A stretch of DNA of 64,000 nucleotides from Tetrahymena thermophila SB210 (lineage: Eukaryota; Ciliophora; Oligohymenophorea; Hymenostomatida; Tetrahymenidae), in NCBI RefSeq assembly GCF_000189635.1, contig NW_002476432.1, positions 248,001-312,000 of the forward strand, read 5' to 3'. Shown here one piece after another: positions 50,801 through 63,442 of the stretch. The position numbers were made by a program, and so were the translations under genes. Each line of letters begins with the position of its first letter. Position 1 is the first letter of the stretch. Under the pieces are notes generated by a model that worked only from the letters and a program-made list of their open reading frames with translations, did no database searches and had not been told where the DNA came from.

Positions 50801-53800
50801 CGATATTGGCAACAGTTACTAATCTATGTCCAACAACAGCTATTACCTTGAGTGGAAATGCAGGTGCATAAATCAGTGGTGTATAAATGTAATTAGCTCG
50901 TAGTAATGTATATACTTAAGGAGTAGGATCAGCAGCTATATTAGTTACAGATTGGCAATTCTGGTATGCAAATTAATCTAAATACACAACTCCTCTGAAT
51001 GCAATAACAGGAACTGGTGTTCTTGATCCTGTCTCTGTAAGCTATATAGATTTAACAGGAATAAGTCGTTTTGCTGTTATTTTCCCTTTCACAGCAACTG
51101 GAGATCCCACTATCGCTGTAATTTAACACTATTTATTTAAAATCTGTTTAAAAAAAAATCATTTATTTATTAGTTAATTTTAAATAAGAAATCTTTTAAA
51201 ATTAAATTTTTTAAGTTTTTTAGAATTTTTATTGTAAAATATTATTTTTAAAAAGATTTTAATTAAGTTTAACAAGAAATTGTTTTATTTCTATTTCTCA
51301 AAAAGCAAAAAAATTAAAAAATATCTTAAAAAAATAAAAACTTAAAAAAATTAATACAAAGATTGATTAAAAAATTAAAAGCATGAATTTGTTAAAAAAT
51401 AATATTTATTATTATTTTAATTTAATTTAAAATATTTACTAATAGTCAACCACTGTGTCAATTGATAGTGTAGTTTTACCTTACAGCTATGATCTGCCAA
51501 ACTTATTGTTTATTATTGCATAAGGAGCTGGTAAACTTAATTGCTATAAATAATATTTTAACTCAGGTAGAAACTTGTTTTATATCTCAACTCCTAAAAG
51601 TTTACAGTTGACATGTGACTAGTAATCAAATGGTATTCAAAATACTTAATGTACTGTTTAGTTTGTTCCAGCTTAGAATATGCAACCATTTGCTATACTT
51701 CAAATCTAATTTACAGGTATGTAAGCTAATACTAACTAATGCACTTTGATTTAGAAAAATATCTTAACAAATACTCAAGTGTAGATTACTCAATCATGCA
51801 GTGTTTCTACAAACTCTTAAATACTGACAGTAAATATGTAAGACAACGTAATATACTCAAACGATATGACTACTTACACTTATTAATTGAGTTTTTATGG
51901 AGTTTCTATTGATAATTCTTTGTAAAAAAGTTTTACATTTAGCATTAAAGATTAATCTGGTAATACAGCTATTGAATAGTAGACAATCAATGTTTCAACC
52001 ACTAACTATCAAGCCATTTACATTCAAGTTAGCTAATTAATTTACAAATATCTCAATCCTTATGTTTTCTCCAAATTAACTGCTTAATTTGCAACTCCAA
52101 GATAACTTCTTCCTAATGAAAATGTAGTAGTCAATTTAGGATCTGATTTGTGGGATGTAAATTCTAATACAGATAGACTTACTGTAACTTTATTCAAAAT
52201 AGATACCTCGAATCCAAGTGCGCCTTAAAACATAGCTGTTCCTATTGCTGTCTAATTCGCTGAAAATGTGATGGGAATACAATTAGCTGATAGAACTCAG
52301 TTCACTGCTAGCAGCTATATTTTGGTAATTGACGGTATTCTTACTCCTGCCTCCAATTCTAATGATTTGATTAGTATCAGTTTTATTAGAAATTACGACT
52401 CAGGTCTTGTGCTTTAAAATATTTAATCAACAACTGTACCCTTCCCCTCTTTGCTGCAAAAAATAAACTCATAAATTATTTTAGCATAAGCAAATTTCTT
52501 GATGGAAGGATCTCTTTAGGAGTTAGTGTTTAATGTAACAATGAAGAACTCTCAGATAACATCCTCAGCAATCATGTATATCTATTTCCCTATTTACTAT
52601 GCCCCATCTATTTCCAACTTCCCTGCTTACCTTTATTGTAGAATGAACAATATTTAAATTCCTTGCAAATATAATAATAATCCTTTCCGTTTAGAAATCT
52701 CAGAATCACCACTTTTCATTTAGCCTGGATAATAATTCACACTCCTTGTTTTTGGCCCAGTTGCTCCCTAATATGATTTGAGAAATAATCCACAATATGT
52801 TAACGAAACTATCTTTTTTGCAGTCGATACAGGTAAATATATACTAAAATTTCTTTTAAAAATATAGATTAATTATAATTATCTTAGGTGCAACTAATAG
52901 TTTCTCTGAATATATTCATATACCTCCTCCACAAGTAGTTTAAATTCCTAGTAATTTCCCTTACATGAGATTGATTACTGTAACTACTGATAATACAAAC
53001 ACAAGAGCTCTTTCTAATCACGTTTTCGTTGTTGAAACTGACACTTAACTCCCAAACCAGAATGGATTTTAAGTTATATTCCCAACAGACTACAAATATT
53101 TGGCCATTACATCTCAATTATAATGCATGATATCTTATTTTGATTGTAAATATATATATTGAATAAACTAAAGCTTTATCTAATATCCTTATTCAAACAA
53201 AAAAAAAGCAAATAATATTTAAGTAGATACACCATACTAAACTTGTAATGTTACAGGACTTTCTGTAGAGGGTATTATGCCAATAACAATAGCAGCTAGT
53301 GCTAGATTTATAATCACAATATAACAAGTTCCCACTCCTCCTACTGGAGGCTTTGTTGACCTCTCTAGAGCCATTATTGCAGTTTTTTCTAGCAGTAGAT
53401 AGAATTACATTGCACAAACAAATTATTTAACAAACTAAATGGGTTCGATTCAATTCATAGAACAAACCAATTTTGTATAAATCAATGCCGGTTAAGTTAT
53501 TTAAGTCACAAAAGGTAAAAAAATAATTAAATTAAAAATTATATTTATTGATCAATAAATTTATCTAAATAAGGTACTTATTCACCTAATATAATCATTC
53601 AAACTGCAAATTAGAATAAATTTATTGCTAACATGATCATTACCCTTTCTGCCACAGGTTTTACTTTCATTCCTCCTTCAATGAACATTTATTTGGGAGA
53701 TTTATAGACTTCATTTAGAGTTGGTGCTGATTAAAATATGCTCGAAAAGTAATATACTGCAAGTATCTCTAAAGTTGAGTTTGGTTTTACTCCTGTTTAT

Positions 53801-55946
53801 CAAATTGCGAACAATTTAATTATTTTTGTTATCAGCTAACCTATATAAATAGTTACTCCTACTTCTATTAATGTACCTTATGGTGGCTGCTCTCTTCCTT
53901 ATCAAGTACAGATTTCTAGCACACCTTATAGTGATGTTGATATATCTATTTAATATGATTATACCACTTTACCAGAAGGCTACTTAACAGTAGATATTGA
54001 TTTATCTTCATACACTCTTTACTTTGATAGTAAAACCAACTATAGATATTTAACTCTGTGCTCAACACCTCAATTCCCTAAAACCTTAACAACATTCCCT
54101 GTCACTCTTACTCTTGGAGGTAATAAATATAACACATTAAACAGAATTTCTAAATTTTAACATAATATTTAAAAATTATTTAATTATTAAAATTTTTTAA
54201 GCAACAAGTCTTTAAAAAATAATATCTTTTAATGAGAAGTATATATTAGATAGTCAGAGACCTAACTCACCTTATTTTTCCTATCTAATTTAATCCAAAA
54301 TATTAATTTTGAAAAATTTGGATTTATAAAAATTTAGTATTAAATTAGGTGATTGTCAGGTCTCTGGCTATCTAATATTTTATGTTTGTTAAAAATAATA
54401 TAAATATTTTAAATTTTACAGGTACTGATATGTAATCTTTCTTATTGGTAAATCCTAATTTGACTGTAAACATGATAACGAGAGACCCAACTATTATTCC
54501 TTCATTAATAACAACTGTTTTGAATTAATATAGGACATCTACTGATTTTAGTGTTAGCTTTAACTAAGATGGAACTGTATATTGGTAGCTTTATGTATAA
54601 GGAACAGCATAAAATTTGAGTTTGTCTTAAATAAAAGCAGCTCTTAAAGCATAGAATACTACTCTCTAATCACCCACAAGTTTATAGTAGTAATTTTTTG
54701 GCAAGAAGACTGATTAAAGAGTAGGTCTATAAGTATTCCATACCTCAGACACATCTAAATAGTTTACTATTTCCTCCTTAATACCAGAAACAAATTATGT
54801 CCTTTGCACTTATTTCGAAAACGAGATGAGTAAAGCGACAGATATCAAATGCTTAAATTTCAAGACTTTAAGTAATTTATCAATACTATTTTTTTAATTA
54901 GAATCGAAAATTTACTATAAAACAAATAGATTGGTAAGTATTCACTAAAGTAAATATTTCATTCCTTATTAAGATGTTTGAAGACGACATGAATAATATT
55001 CTGTGTTTCTATGTTAGAAACACTTAAACTAGTATTAAGAAGTAACACAAATGTTTTAATTATTAAATAAATTTTATTAATACTTAATTATATAAAGTAT
55101 AATTAATTCTGATGGAAACAGCTGTTCCTTGCAGTCAGTAACTTAGCCATATTATTTCTAGTTCAAAGGAAAAACAGCTAGTTATTCAAATTAGATGACT
55201 AATATCTATCTTATTCCTGATGCAACTTTAGAAACAGATTCATCTATAACAACTATTGCTGCTATGTACGATGCAGCAACAAAATAACTTTTAGATGATG
55301 TGAGAACGAATGCCAAACAAAACTATAACATAAACGAAATTAATTAGAGCTAATTCTTAACTACATTTTCGTATGATGATGCAATAAATAAGCAATCTAA
55401 TTTCATAATGCCTTCTATAACTAACATGCAATTCAAGCCCGTTTCATACTAATTCAATACTACTATTGAAATATAAGATGTCATTTTATCAAATGATGGG
55501 CAAGTTTACTTTATTGCAGAAAGAGTGGCTAAAGAGCTTTTTGATAATTAGAAAGGTAAATATTATGATGCCCCAATTACTTCTATGAATGATCCTACAC
55601 CTGAAAATATTATTAATTGTTAAAATGGTTTGGGATATACTGCAGATGTTTGTGCTAGAATCATTTATAACAATAATAATAAAGTTACTCTTATTCTAGA
55701 TAACCTTGTGCCTGAAACTAAGTATGTTATTTATTATGTTGTTGCTAACCACTTCCCTATCACTCCAATCTATGGTAAATTACTATTAATAAAATTGATA
55801 TTATTTTTACAAAATTTTTATATTTTAAAACAGACACTGTTGTTTAGAAAACTGAAATTATATCATTGCCTTATGGAGCAGGAAATCATTCAACACTTAT
55901 TTAATCCACTTTTGCAATTATAGTTTTATTAATAATTATATTCTGA
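47805..55946 (+). CDS. Giant type I membrane/surface protein, unknown family
   Basis: Fourteen exons: 47805..48363, 48582..48738, 48896..49416, 49563..50731, 50782..51117, 51446..52832, 52888..53145, 53209..53514, 53574..54119, 54422..54871, 54902..54933, 54974..55041, 55098..55774, 55834..55946; 2,192 aa. An N-terminal hydrophobic signal (ISFLGVIFYLLRQVYG) and a single TM helix at the very end (TFAIIVLLIIIF) give a type I or anchored ectodomain. The ectodomain is rich in S, T, N, Q and P with scattered paired cysteines and repeated beta-strand patterns. Two places, LIPETNYVLCTYFENE and LVPETKYVIYYVVANH, look like the end of fibronectin type III domains. Most introns are phase 1, as in modular extracellular proteins. 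No known family recognised; adhesion or a surface coat is a guess. The 40-nt intron at 54934-54973 is the weakest join. Confidence 0.82.
54243..54378. mobile_element. MITE-like foldback element inside an intron
   Basis: Terminal inverted repeats 54243-54263 and 54358-54378 (ATATTAGATAG...), 21 nt, agree at 20 positions, and the arms go on pairing imperfectly inward. The 136-nt element sits wholly within the 302-nt intron 9 of the large surface-protein gene and encodes nothing. It would form a long hairpin in the pre-mRNA. A clear target-site duplication is not visible. Confidence 0.65.
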
Positions 55947-56342
55947 AAAAAATTTATAATATTAATTTTTTATTGTAGTTTTATCAATAAAACTGTTAAA
56001 ATTCGTTTAAGTAAATTACAATTTTTAATAATATTTAAATATTTCTTTATTTTCTATTTATTATCTAAATTAAATAAAAAAACTAAAATTATTTTAAAAT
56101 AATCAACATATTGCTTCTATCTTTAATTACTATAATTTTTATGAAAAGTATTGAAACATTTGTAAAATAAAATTAAGGTATTAAAAGAAAAATTTGTAAT
56201 TGATTAGCAAATCAAGATATTTAAATTTACAGTGAATTTTGATAGATGTTTATTATGATAATTTGGAATCTATTTAATTATAATTTTACTTAATATATAT
56301 TTTTTTTTTGCAGATAAAAACATGTAATAATTGCTTATTTAA
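55947..56342. other. Short intergenic region, convergent ends
   Basis: AT-rich, no coding signal. It separates the surface-protein gene from the first agmatine deiminase gene. Confidence 0.6.
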
Positions 56343-57440
56343 TCAATATAAAATATCTTACTGAGTTGAACAATGGACGCTTCCTCCTCCATTTACTATA
56401 TTATCAATTGATATCATTTCAATAACTCTTTCAGGAAACATATTTTATAATACTTATCTTGCACTTTCATCTGCTTCAGTATCACCAAAATTAGCTAAAA
56501 TAACAGCATTATTTGCTAAATAGAAGTTACAATACCCTATTGCACTATCATCTCCTTTAATCAAAGTATTTCTTATTTTATCAGGGTTTGGAATCTATAA
56601 AGGAATAGCCTTTAGTTTTCTTCCTTTTGCATCAGTAGAACTATTGATAATTTGATAATTTTGCAAAGTAGAAGGATCCTCTGAGTCCATATGAACTAAG
56701 ACATATCCTGGTTTGCTTTCACCTACAAATCTTGCATAAAAATCAATATGGCCATCCGTAATTTCAGCATTCCTAACTCCTGGCACCCATATAAACTTCG
56801 TAATCCCTAAGAGATAAGCTAATTCTTCCTCTACTTAACTTTTGGTCCAGCCTGGATTTCTATTTTTGTTTAAAATGCAACTTTATGCAAGGATAGCAGT
56901 ACCTTCTCCGTCAACTTCTAAACCTCCTCCTTCAAGTACCAAATCTGTAGAGATTAATTCAATTTAATTATATTGTGTAATGAATTTAGCTATTTTTTCA
57001 TCTTTATTGTGTTTTTACTTGTTACCCCATCCATTGAAATTAAAATCAACAGCTTTAACTTTTTTATTCAAAGTATCCAAAACAAATGTAGCTCCGGTAT
57101 CTCTTAGCCAAAGATCATTAATTGGTTAAACTACTAGAGTCAAATCAAATTAGCTCACAATGTTAACATTAGACAATAAGCTTTCTACAAACTTTCTTGT
57201 ATTTTCTGAGTCTACAATTAGGTTTACAGGTTCATATTTTGAAATAGTTTTTGCTAAATAAACAATATCCTACTATACTCCTTTAAGACTTCTCCTCCAA
57301 ATTTAGGGATCATTAGGAAAACCCATCCATGTTCTTTTATGTAAAACTCCCTCATGAGGCATCAAAAATTTATTTTAAGCATAAGTAGAGCTTATCATCA
57401 AAAGTATTTAAATAAATAATAGATTTTATGTTCTATTCAT
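56343..57440 (-). CDS. Agmatine deiminase/peptidylarginine deiminase-family enzyme, secreted (copy 1)
   Basis: Single exon, 365 aa, close to the usual ~360-380 for the family. A hydrophobic signal peptide (residues ~6-22, ending STYA) is followed by the full catalytic domain: RTWMGFPND, NDLWLRDTGATF, FNFNGWG, LEGGGLEVDGEGT, ITDGHIDFYARF and the nucleophile motif GGGSVHCSTQQ with Cys357. These are the substrate and Asp/His/Cys catalytic elements of the PPAD_porph/AguA family, which hydrolyse agmatine to N-carbamoylputrescine and ammonia or deiminate C-terminal arginine of peptides. The signal peptide implies secretion or lysosomal/phagosomal delivery, unlike the cytosolic plant and bacterial enzymes. 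It lies in tandem with a close paralog upstream on the same strand. Confidence 0.93.
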
Positions 57441-58289
57441 TTTTTTTTTTAATTTCTAATTATTTATTAATAATTAATACTTTTAGAGCATTATTAGCTC
57501 ATTTTCAATATATGGATTTTTATTTTTAAAGACTTAATTTAAATTATTAATAAGAATTCATCATCCTCTCTAAAAAGTTATTAAATTAAACAAACTAATA
57601 AGTATGAATTTCAATTCTAGAAATTTCATATATAATTAAATTGTAATTTTGTCTGAGAGGAAGATAAACTAAAGTTAAAAGGCAAATTCGTAATTTATCA
57701 GTAAGTGATACAAAATTTATTTCACACAATTTGGTTATATTTTTTCTTTTGTAAAAAAATAATGAAATTTGAAATTTTATTTATAATGAATAATTAATTT
57801 GTGGTCAAAGTATAATTCATTAAATATTTGCAATTTATCAATTAAAAAATGAGCTAAGTTGCCTTTTGATTTTTAAACTTAAAGAAAGACTTAATAAATT
57901 TTAAGATATATTGTAAAGAAATATCACTTTTATAATAATCTTTTTATATTTAAAATTTAAATATAGAAAAAAATGGATTTTATTAAAGTTATTATTAAAA
58001 CCAAATTTTTTTAAAATCAAAGAAAATTGAAAATTATTAAAAAAATTCATATTTTAAAGATTTAAATCTTTCTATTTTTGTTTACTTTACTTTCTCTTCT
58101 TATTATATCAACATGATAATCTTTTTAAATGGCCTTAATATGGGTAAGAGTCATAAAATAATTTTTTAGCTCTAATTAGAACAAAGAAAAAATGTAATAA
58201 AATAGTTTATAATCAAATTTATATTTTTGAATTGAACAAATACTTAAAATAATCTTTATAATGTTTATAAAAGACACATAAACAAACAT
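57441..58289. other. Intergenic region between tandem agmatine deiminase genes
   Basis: About 0.85 kb, AT-rich, no gene. It holds the promoter of copy 1 and the 3' end of copy 2. Confidence 0.6.
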
Positions 58290-59456
58290 TCAAATAAAAA
58301 TGAAAATATAAATTATAATATTCAGATAGATGAGTGATGAATAAGTGATTTGTACCTACTAATACAAAATGTCTTGTTGAGTTGAACAGTGAACACTTCC
58401 TCCTCCATTTACAATATTGTCAATTGCAACCATCTCAATAGTTCTACCTGGGAATGCATTTTGCAATATTTATTTTGCATTTTAGTCTGCAGCTTAGTCG
58501 CCAAAGTTAGCTAAAATGACAGCATTATTAAGTAAGTAGAAGTTACAGTATCCTACAGCACTGCTATCTCCTTTAACAATTGTACTTCTCATTTTAGATG
58601 GATCAGGAGTTTAGATAGGAATAGGTATTAATTTTCTACCCTTAGCATCAGTTGAGCTTTGAATTATGTTAAAATTTTACTAAGTTGATGGATCGCTGCT
58701 ATCCATATGAACCAAGACTTTACCAGGCTGAGCTTTTCCTATAAATCTTGCATAAAAGTCAATGTGTCCATCTGTAATTTCAGTACCTTTTACTCCAGGT
58801 ACCCAAATAAATTTTTTGATTCCTAGAAGATAAGACAACTCCTATTCTACTTAAGACTTAGACCATCCAGGATTTCTGTTGATATTAAGAATACAGCTCT
58901 CTGCAAGAATTGCTGTACCTTCTCCATCTACCTCTAAGCCACCTCCTTCCATAACCAAGGATGTAGTTATTCTTTAAATTTTGTCATAAGTAGTAATGAA
59001 ATTAGCAATATTTTAATCATAATTATGCTTTTATTTATTACCCCATCCATTAAAATTAAAATCAACTCCTCCAAGCTTTTGGTTTTTCAGGTCAAAAACA
59101 AAAGTAGCACCAGTGTCTCTTAACCATAAATCGTTTATTGGTTGAATTACTAAAGTAATAGGGAATTAACTTACAATATTTATATTTGAAAGTAAACTTT
59201 GTGCAAGCTGCTTAGTAGCATCTGAGTCAACGATTAGATTAAGAGGCTCATATTTAGAGATAGTTTTAGCAATCTAAGCAATTTCTTATTATACTTTAGT
59301 GAGATTAACATCCCATATAGAATAATCATTAGGAAAACCCATCCATGTTCTTTGATGAGGAGTGTCCTCATGAGGCATAAAATAATTACTTTATGCAAAA
59401 AGAGAACCTAAAATAGAAGCAAGTGCTAAGATAGTTTTTAAAATATTTTTTTTCAT
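58290..59456 (-). CDS. Agmatine deiminase/peptidylarginine deiminase-family enzyme, secreted (copy 2)
   Basis: Single exon, 388 aa. A signal peptide (ILKTILALASILGSLFA) leads into the same catalytic set as copy 1: RTWMGFPND, NDLWLRDTGATF, FNFNGWG, MEGGGLEVDGEGT, ITDGHIDFYARF and GGGSVHCSTQQ with Cys357. The two proteins align without large gaps, so they come from a tandem duplication. Copy 1 ends DILY then TGA. Here DILY is followed by two TAG codons, read as Gln Gln in this code, then 21 more residues ending in an Ile/Tyr/Phe-rich stretch before the next TGA. That tail could be a real extension, or an accident of the stop having mutated from TGA. Reaction and location are as inferred for copy 1. 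Confidence 0.92.
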
Positions 59457-60553
59457 TATTCTTTAGTTATTTAAAGAAATTGTATTTTATTTAATTATTT
59501 TTAATCAAATATGTGAACACTTCTCAGTTATTTAAAGAAATAACTCAATTAATTTGAAGACTTAATTTAATTTTTTATTAGAATTAATCATCCTTTGTAA
59601 AAATGTTATAAAATCAAGTACACTTAAAACTAATGCGCATGCTTCAAGAAAATTCTTACAAAAATATAAATTTAATTAAGACATTTAATAAAGAAATTAA
59701 TCTTTAACAAAATATTTATGACAATACTAGCTAGTAAAAACAAACAATTAGATTAATATTTTCATAAAAAATTTTCACAATACTTTAAATCTAAACTGTT
59801 TTTTTTATAAAATGTCTTTTATACTTTTATTAAATTATTACTATTTTAAATTTTTTTAATAATGTTTTTTCAATAATTTATTAAAATTTTTAAGAAAATT
59901 GAAATACTAATTTATAAAAAGGAAAAATAATATTTGATAATTTTAAATTTTATCAATTTTAAATACTCTAAATATTTAATAAATAATAAGCTTGTCAAAA
60001 TGCTAACATTAATTTTTTAAAAAATTAACTCAAAATTTAAAAAAAATTTTCTGTTTTTTGATTAATTTTAGAAAATAATTAATTAAGATATAGAACAAAA
60101 AATTTTCATAGATAATATAATGCAGGAAAAGATTTATATATATTAGATCTTTTACCAAAAACTACCAGAATTCTATTTGCTATGATTTTAAATTTTATGT
60201 TTGTTGAGGATTTTAATTTTTCATATTGATTAAATGCAAATAGTAAGTAATTATTTTAACATTTATTTAATTTAAATGGGAAAATCAATTAATTTTTAAA
60301 TAAAGATTCGTATTCTATTCAGAATAAATTTATCAATTGTATTCAGATCTATGGATAAAATCAATTGATCTTATTTAATATAAATAATGATGAAAAAAAT
60401 AAATAAGAGCTTATTTAATTAATTAGAAATTTTATGTCTAAGTCACTTAAAATAAAACCTTCAACTTTAAAATTAATTTGTAACATAAAAGTATATTAGT
60501 TTATTTATTGATATAATTTAGTTTAAAGTATCTACATGGCTAATTAACTTTGC
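59457..60553. other. AT-rich intergenic region
   Basis: About 1.1 kb without coding signal. It contains the promoter of agmatine deiminase copy 2 and the 3' flank of the Cys-rich membrane-protein gene. Confidence 0.6.
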
Positions 60554-62535
60554 TCATGATTGATTAAGCTAGTTAGTTTCTAAATTATTTACTTGCTTTT
60601 CAGAAAAAACTGAAATAGATTTTTCTTTTTACTATTATGACATGTTAATACTTAAATTTGTTATTTCTAGAGATGGCTAAATTGTAACTTATTCAGGTTT
60701 AATAACAACTTCTTCGTTTTGTAATTCATAGAATGATTGAACTATTATTTTACGTAAATCCCTTATAGAAATGCTAATTCCTTTAATACTGACTAAAAGC
60801 AAATCAATTATTATAAGTACAGCTATAAACATATCAAATCCAAAACTAAATACAGTAGATTGCTTAAAAACAAATAAGAAATGAACTAAAACTAAGATTA
60901 TCTAATGAGCAATTATAAATTTTCTTCTTATTAGCTTATCTTAATTCTGTAAAGGTTTAAAAAGTTAAATATAAAGCTCATTAATGATTTAAATTAAAAA
61001 TAGAAGAGTTGCTTATGTTGTAGATGAGTAATATATACCGACAACGATTGAAGCAACTAGGATTTTTTTCAAAAACTACCAAACTATAAACAGTCTCTAT
61101 GATGTTTTTTCATTCTAAAGTACATGATTAAATAAATAAAACCACTTATTTTTAATTTATTTAACAATAATAAAGCATAAAAAAATAGCAACTCCTATCA
61201 TATAAAAGAATTACAAGAAGCTAAACGCTAATCCCGCTTAAGAGAGTTTGTTGGTGTCGTTGAAGCAAGAAAATGTATAAATAGTTTACATCATAATAGA
61301 TTAAAAGGTTGTATAGAAATATATTAAGGGAAGACTAAACGTCATATATGATGTCCATTTCACAATGACTTGCTGATTAGAACTGTAATCTGGCTTAATT
61401 TTGTTAAGAATGCAAGTAATTATTGCAAAAAGTGTCATAAGAGATAAATACATCCAATTATTTGTTAAAGTGTTATCTGAGTTGTAGCTATCAAATAAAA
61501 TTTTTGGATTTCCATTTATAGGTTATTGCTTATAGAAATATTTGTAAACTGAATTAATTATTGGAGGAAAGTACTTATCCAAATGCGAGAACTTAAATGA
61601 TTCTAGAAATTAATCCATATTTCCCAAATTATGAGAATTTAAATAAAGAAGCATATTGTAGGATTATGCAGTTTCTACTAAAAGAAAAAGAAAGGTTCCA
61701 TTTGCTCCCGCTATTGATGTTAATATTACAGTAGGGATGAATAAGCCTTAGATTACATAAGATAAAATGTTAAAAGAATCGATCCCAAAACCTTTTAATT
61801 TATGTAATTAAAGTTTCAAATAAATTTTGAAATTTTTGTGGTAAAAAAATTAAATAAGTGTTTATTGTTAGCTTTGATAAATAATCATAAATGTTTGATT
61901 TCTGAATGAATAAATGATTTTGGGGTTTAAGACTGATATTTTAATTTCAGGTTATAATTTATTGTTATGATTACTAGTAATAAATAATATAATTTAAAGA
62001 TGGTTTCTAATTTAACAAAATTACCTGAATCTTAGCATTCAGATGTACCTGTATCTATTTAGCCTTATGATATGCACAAACATCTACCATAGTCGTGTCC
62101 TTAAAATTAGTCTAAATATCTACTCTTAGGACAAGATGTACAAAAACTTTCTTGACCCTTCTGCAAGCACTTCTAACATGTATAATGGCAACCAGAATCT
62201 ATTACAATTTATTCTTCATCAAGCTTACGGCTCATGCTTTTATTCTTGTATTCTGAATTAAAACTATGTTTTATGCATTATGTAAGATCGTTTTCATCCT
62301 GTGTAAATTCCTTTTTACATTAAATGCATTTTGATTCTGTACAACTTTAGCAATTTATAGAACATCTTTTACAGTTCAATCCGTTATTGCTCAAATGAAA
62401 TTGGTTTTCACATTCAATGCATCTACTCTCGTCTTAACTACATAATAAGCAATTTTTTATGCTACACCACTCTTTTGTTATTGCTTATCTAATTATAAGA
62501 GTAAGAATAAGCATTAAAAAAAGAGATACCCTCAT
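60554..62535 (-). CDS. Cys-rich multi-TM surface protein (second intact type)
   Basis: Exons 62535..62025 and 61791..60554 (intron 233 nt, phase 1); 582 aa. A signal peptide (VSLFLMLILTLIIRQ) is followed by ~150 residues with CxxC units: CLLC, CIEC, CKRC, CQSC, CIQC, CQKC and CTSC, a furin-like or GFR-type ectodomain. After the intron come about seven hydrophobic segments (e.g. SYVIQGLFIPTVILTSIAG, MTLFAIITCILNK and the GVAIFLCFIIV region). The C-terminal tail is polar, with EVVIKPEQVTIQPSLEI. The layout matches the gene at 40,111, but the TM region is not obviously similar, so they may be distant relatives. The function is unknown; a sensory or channel-like role is speculation. Exon sums are in frame. 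Confidence 0.82.
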
Positions 62536-63442
62536 TTTTTTCTTTAAAAATCTCTAATTTATTATTCTTTTAGTTTTTGTTTTTCTCTTTTTTTTTGAAT
62601 TATTAGAACAAATTAATCAAAATAATTAAATATAATTAAAAGCAATTCTTCTAACACTATAAAAATATTATAGTACAATTGTGTTTATTAATGAATTCAA
62701 AAAGTAAAATCAAAATATCGAAATTTATTGATGGATGAAATGTAGTTTTAATTATTTGTTTGAATAAAAATGTAAAAGCTAGTTTCAAATAGTAATTTTT
62801 TAAGAGAATTAAGAATACAATTTTTTTTAAATGAATAAACTCTAGCTTAAGAAATTCATCATAATGGTTTTGATACCATCTTTTTATCTAGACTAAAATA
62901 AAAGAAAATTAATTAATCTTAGAAAAGAAAAGGTTATTTGGTAGTGCATAAAATCTAAAATATTCTCATAGATTTTCGAAATCAAAAATTAAAAGTCTAA
63001 TAAGCACATGGTAATATAAATTTTAATTAACAAAAGGAAAATTAGATTATTCTATTTAAAAAGGCTAGACAGACACTTAATAACTAAAGATTATCAATTT
63101 CTTTATTCAATTTTTATATATAATAAATTTTAATAATTAAATATTTATAATTTAATAAATAAATAATAAAAATTTCATCTATAAAAATTATTTTATTTGA
63201 TAAATATTTAATGAATATGATAAAATAAGAATAAATAAATATAGGTAAATAATATTTGGTTTTATTGCTTACTTTTAAATATTAAAATAATAAAACAATA
63301 AAGAAACACACACAATGAATTCAAAATAAAAGTATTAAAATTAGAAATTTCATAGAAAATAGAATGTTAAATACAAGAAATAGAAAGCCTTTTTAATTTC
63401 GAATATATATTTTTTTCTAGTAATTAATATAGGCATATTTAA
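62536..63442. other. AT-rich intergenic region
   Basis: Upstream of the Cys-rich membrane-protein gene; no coding signal identified. Confidence 0.6.
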
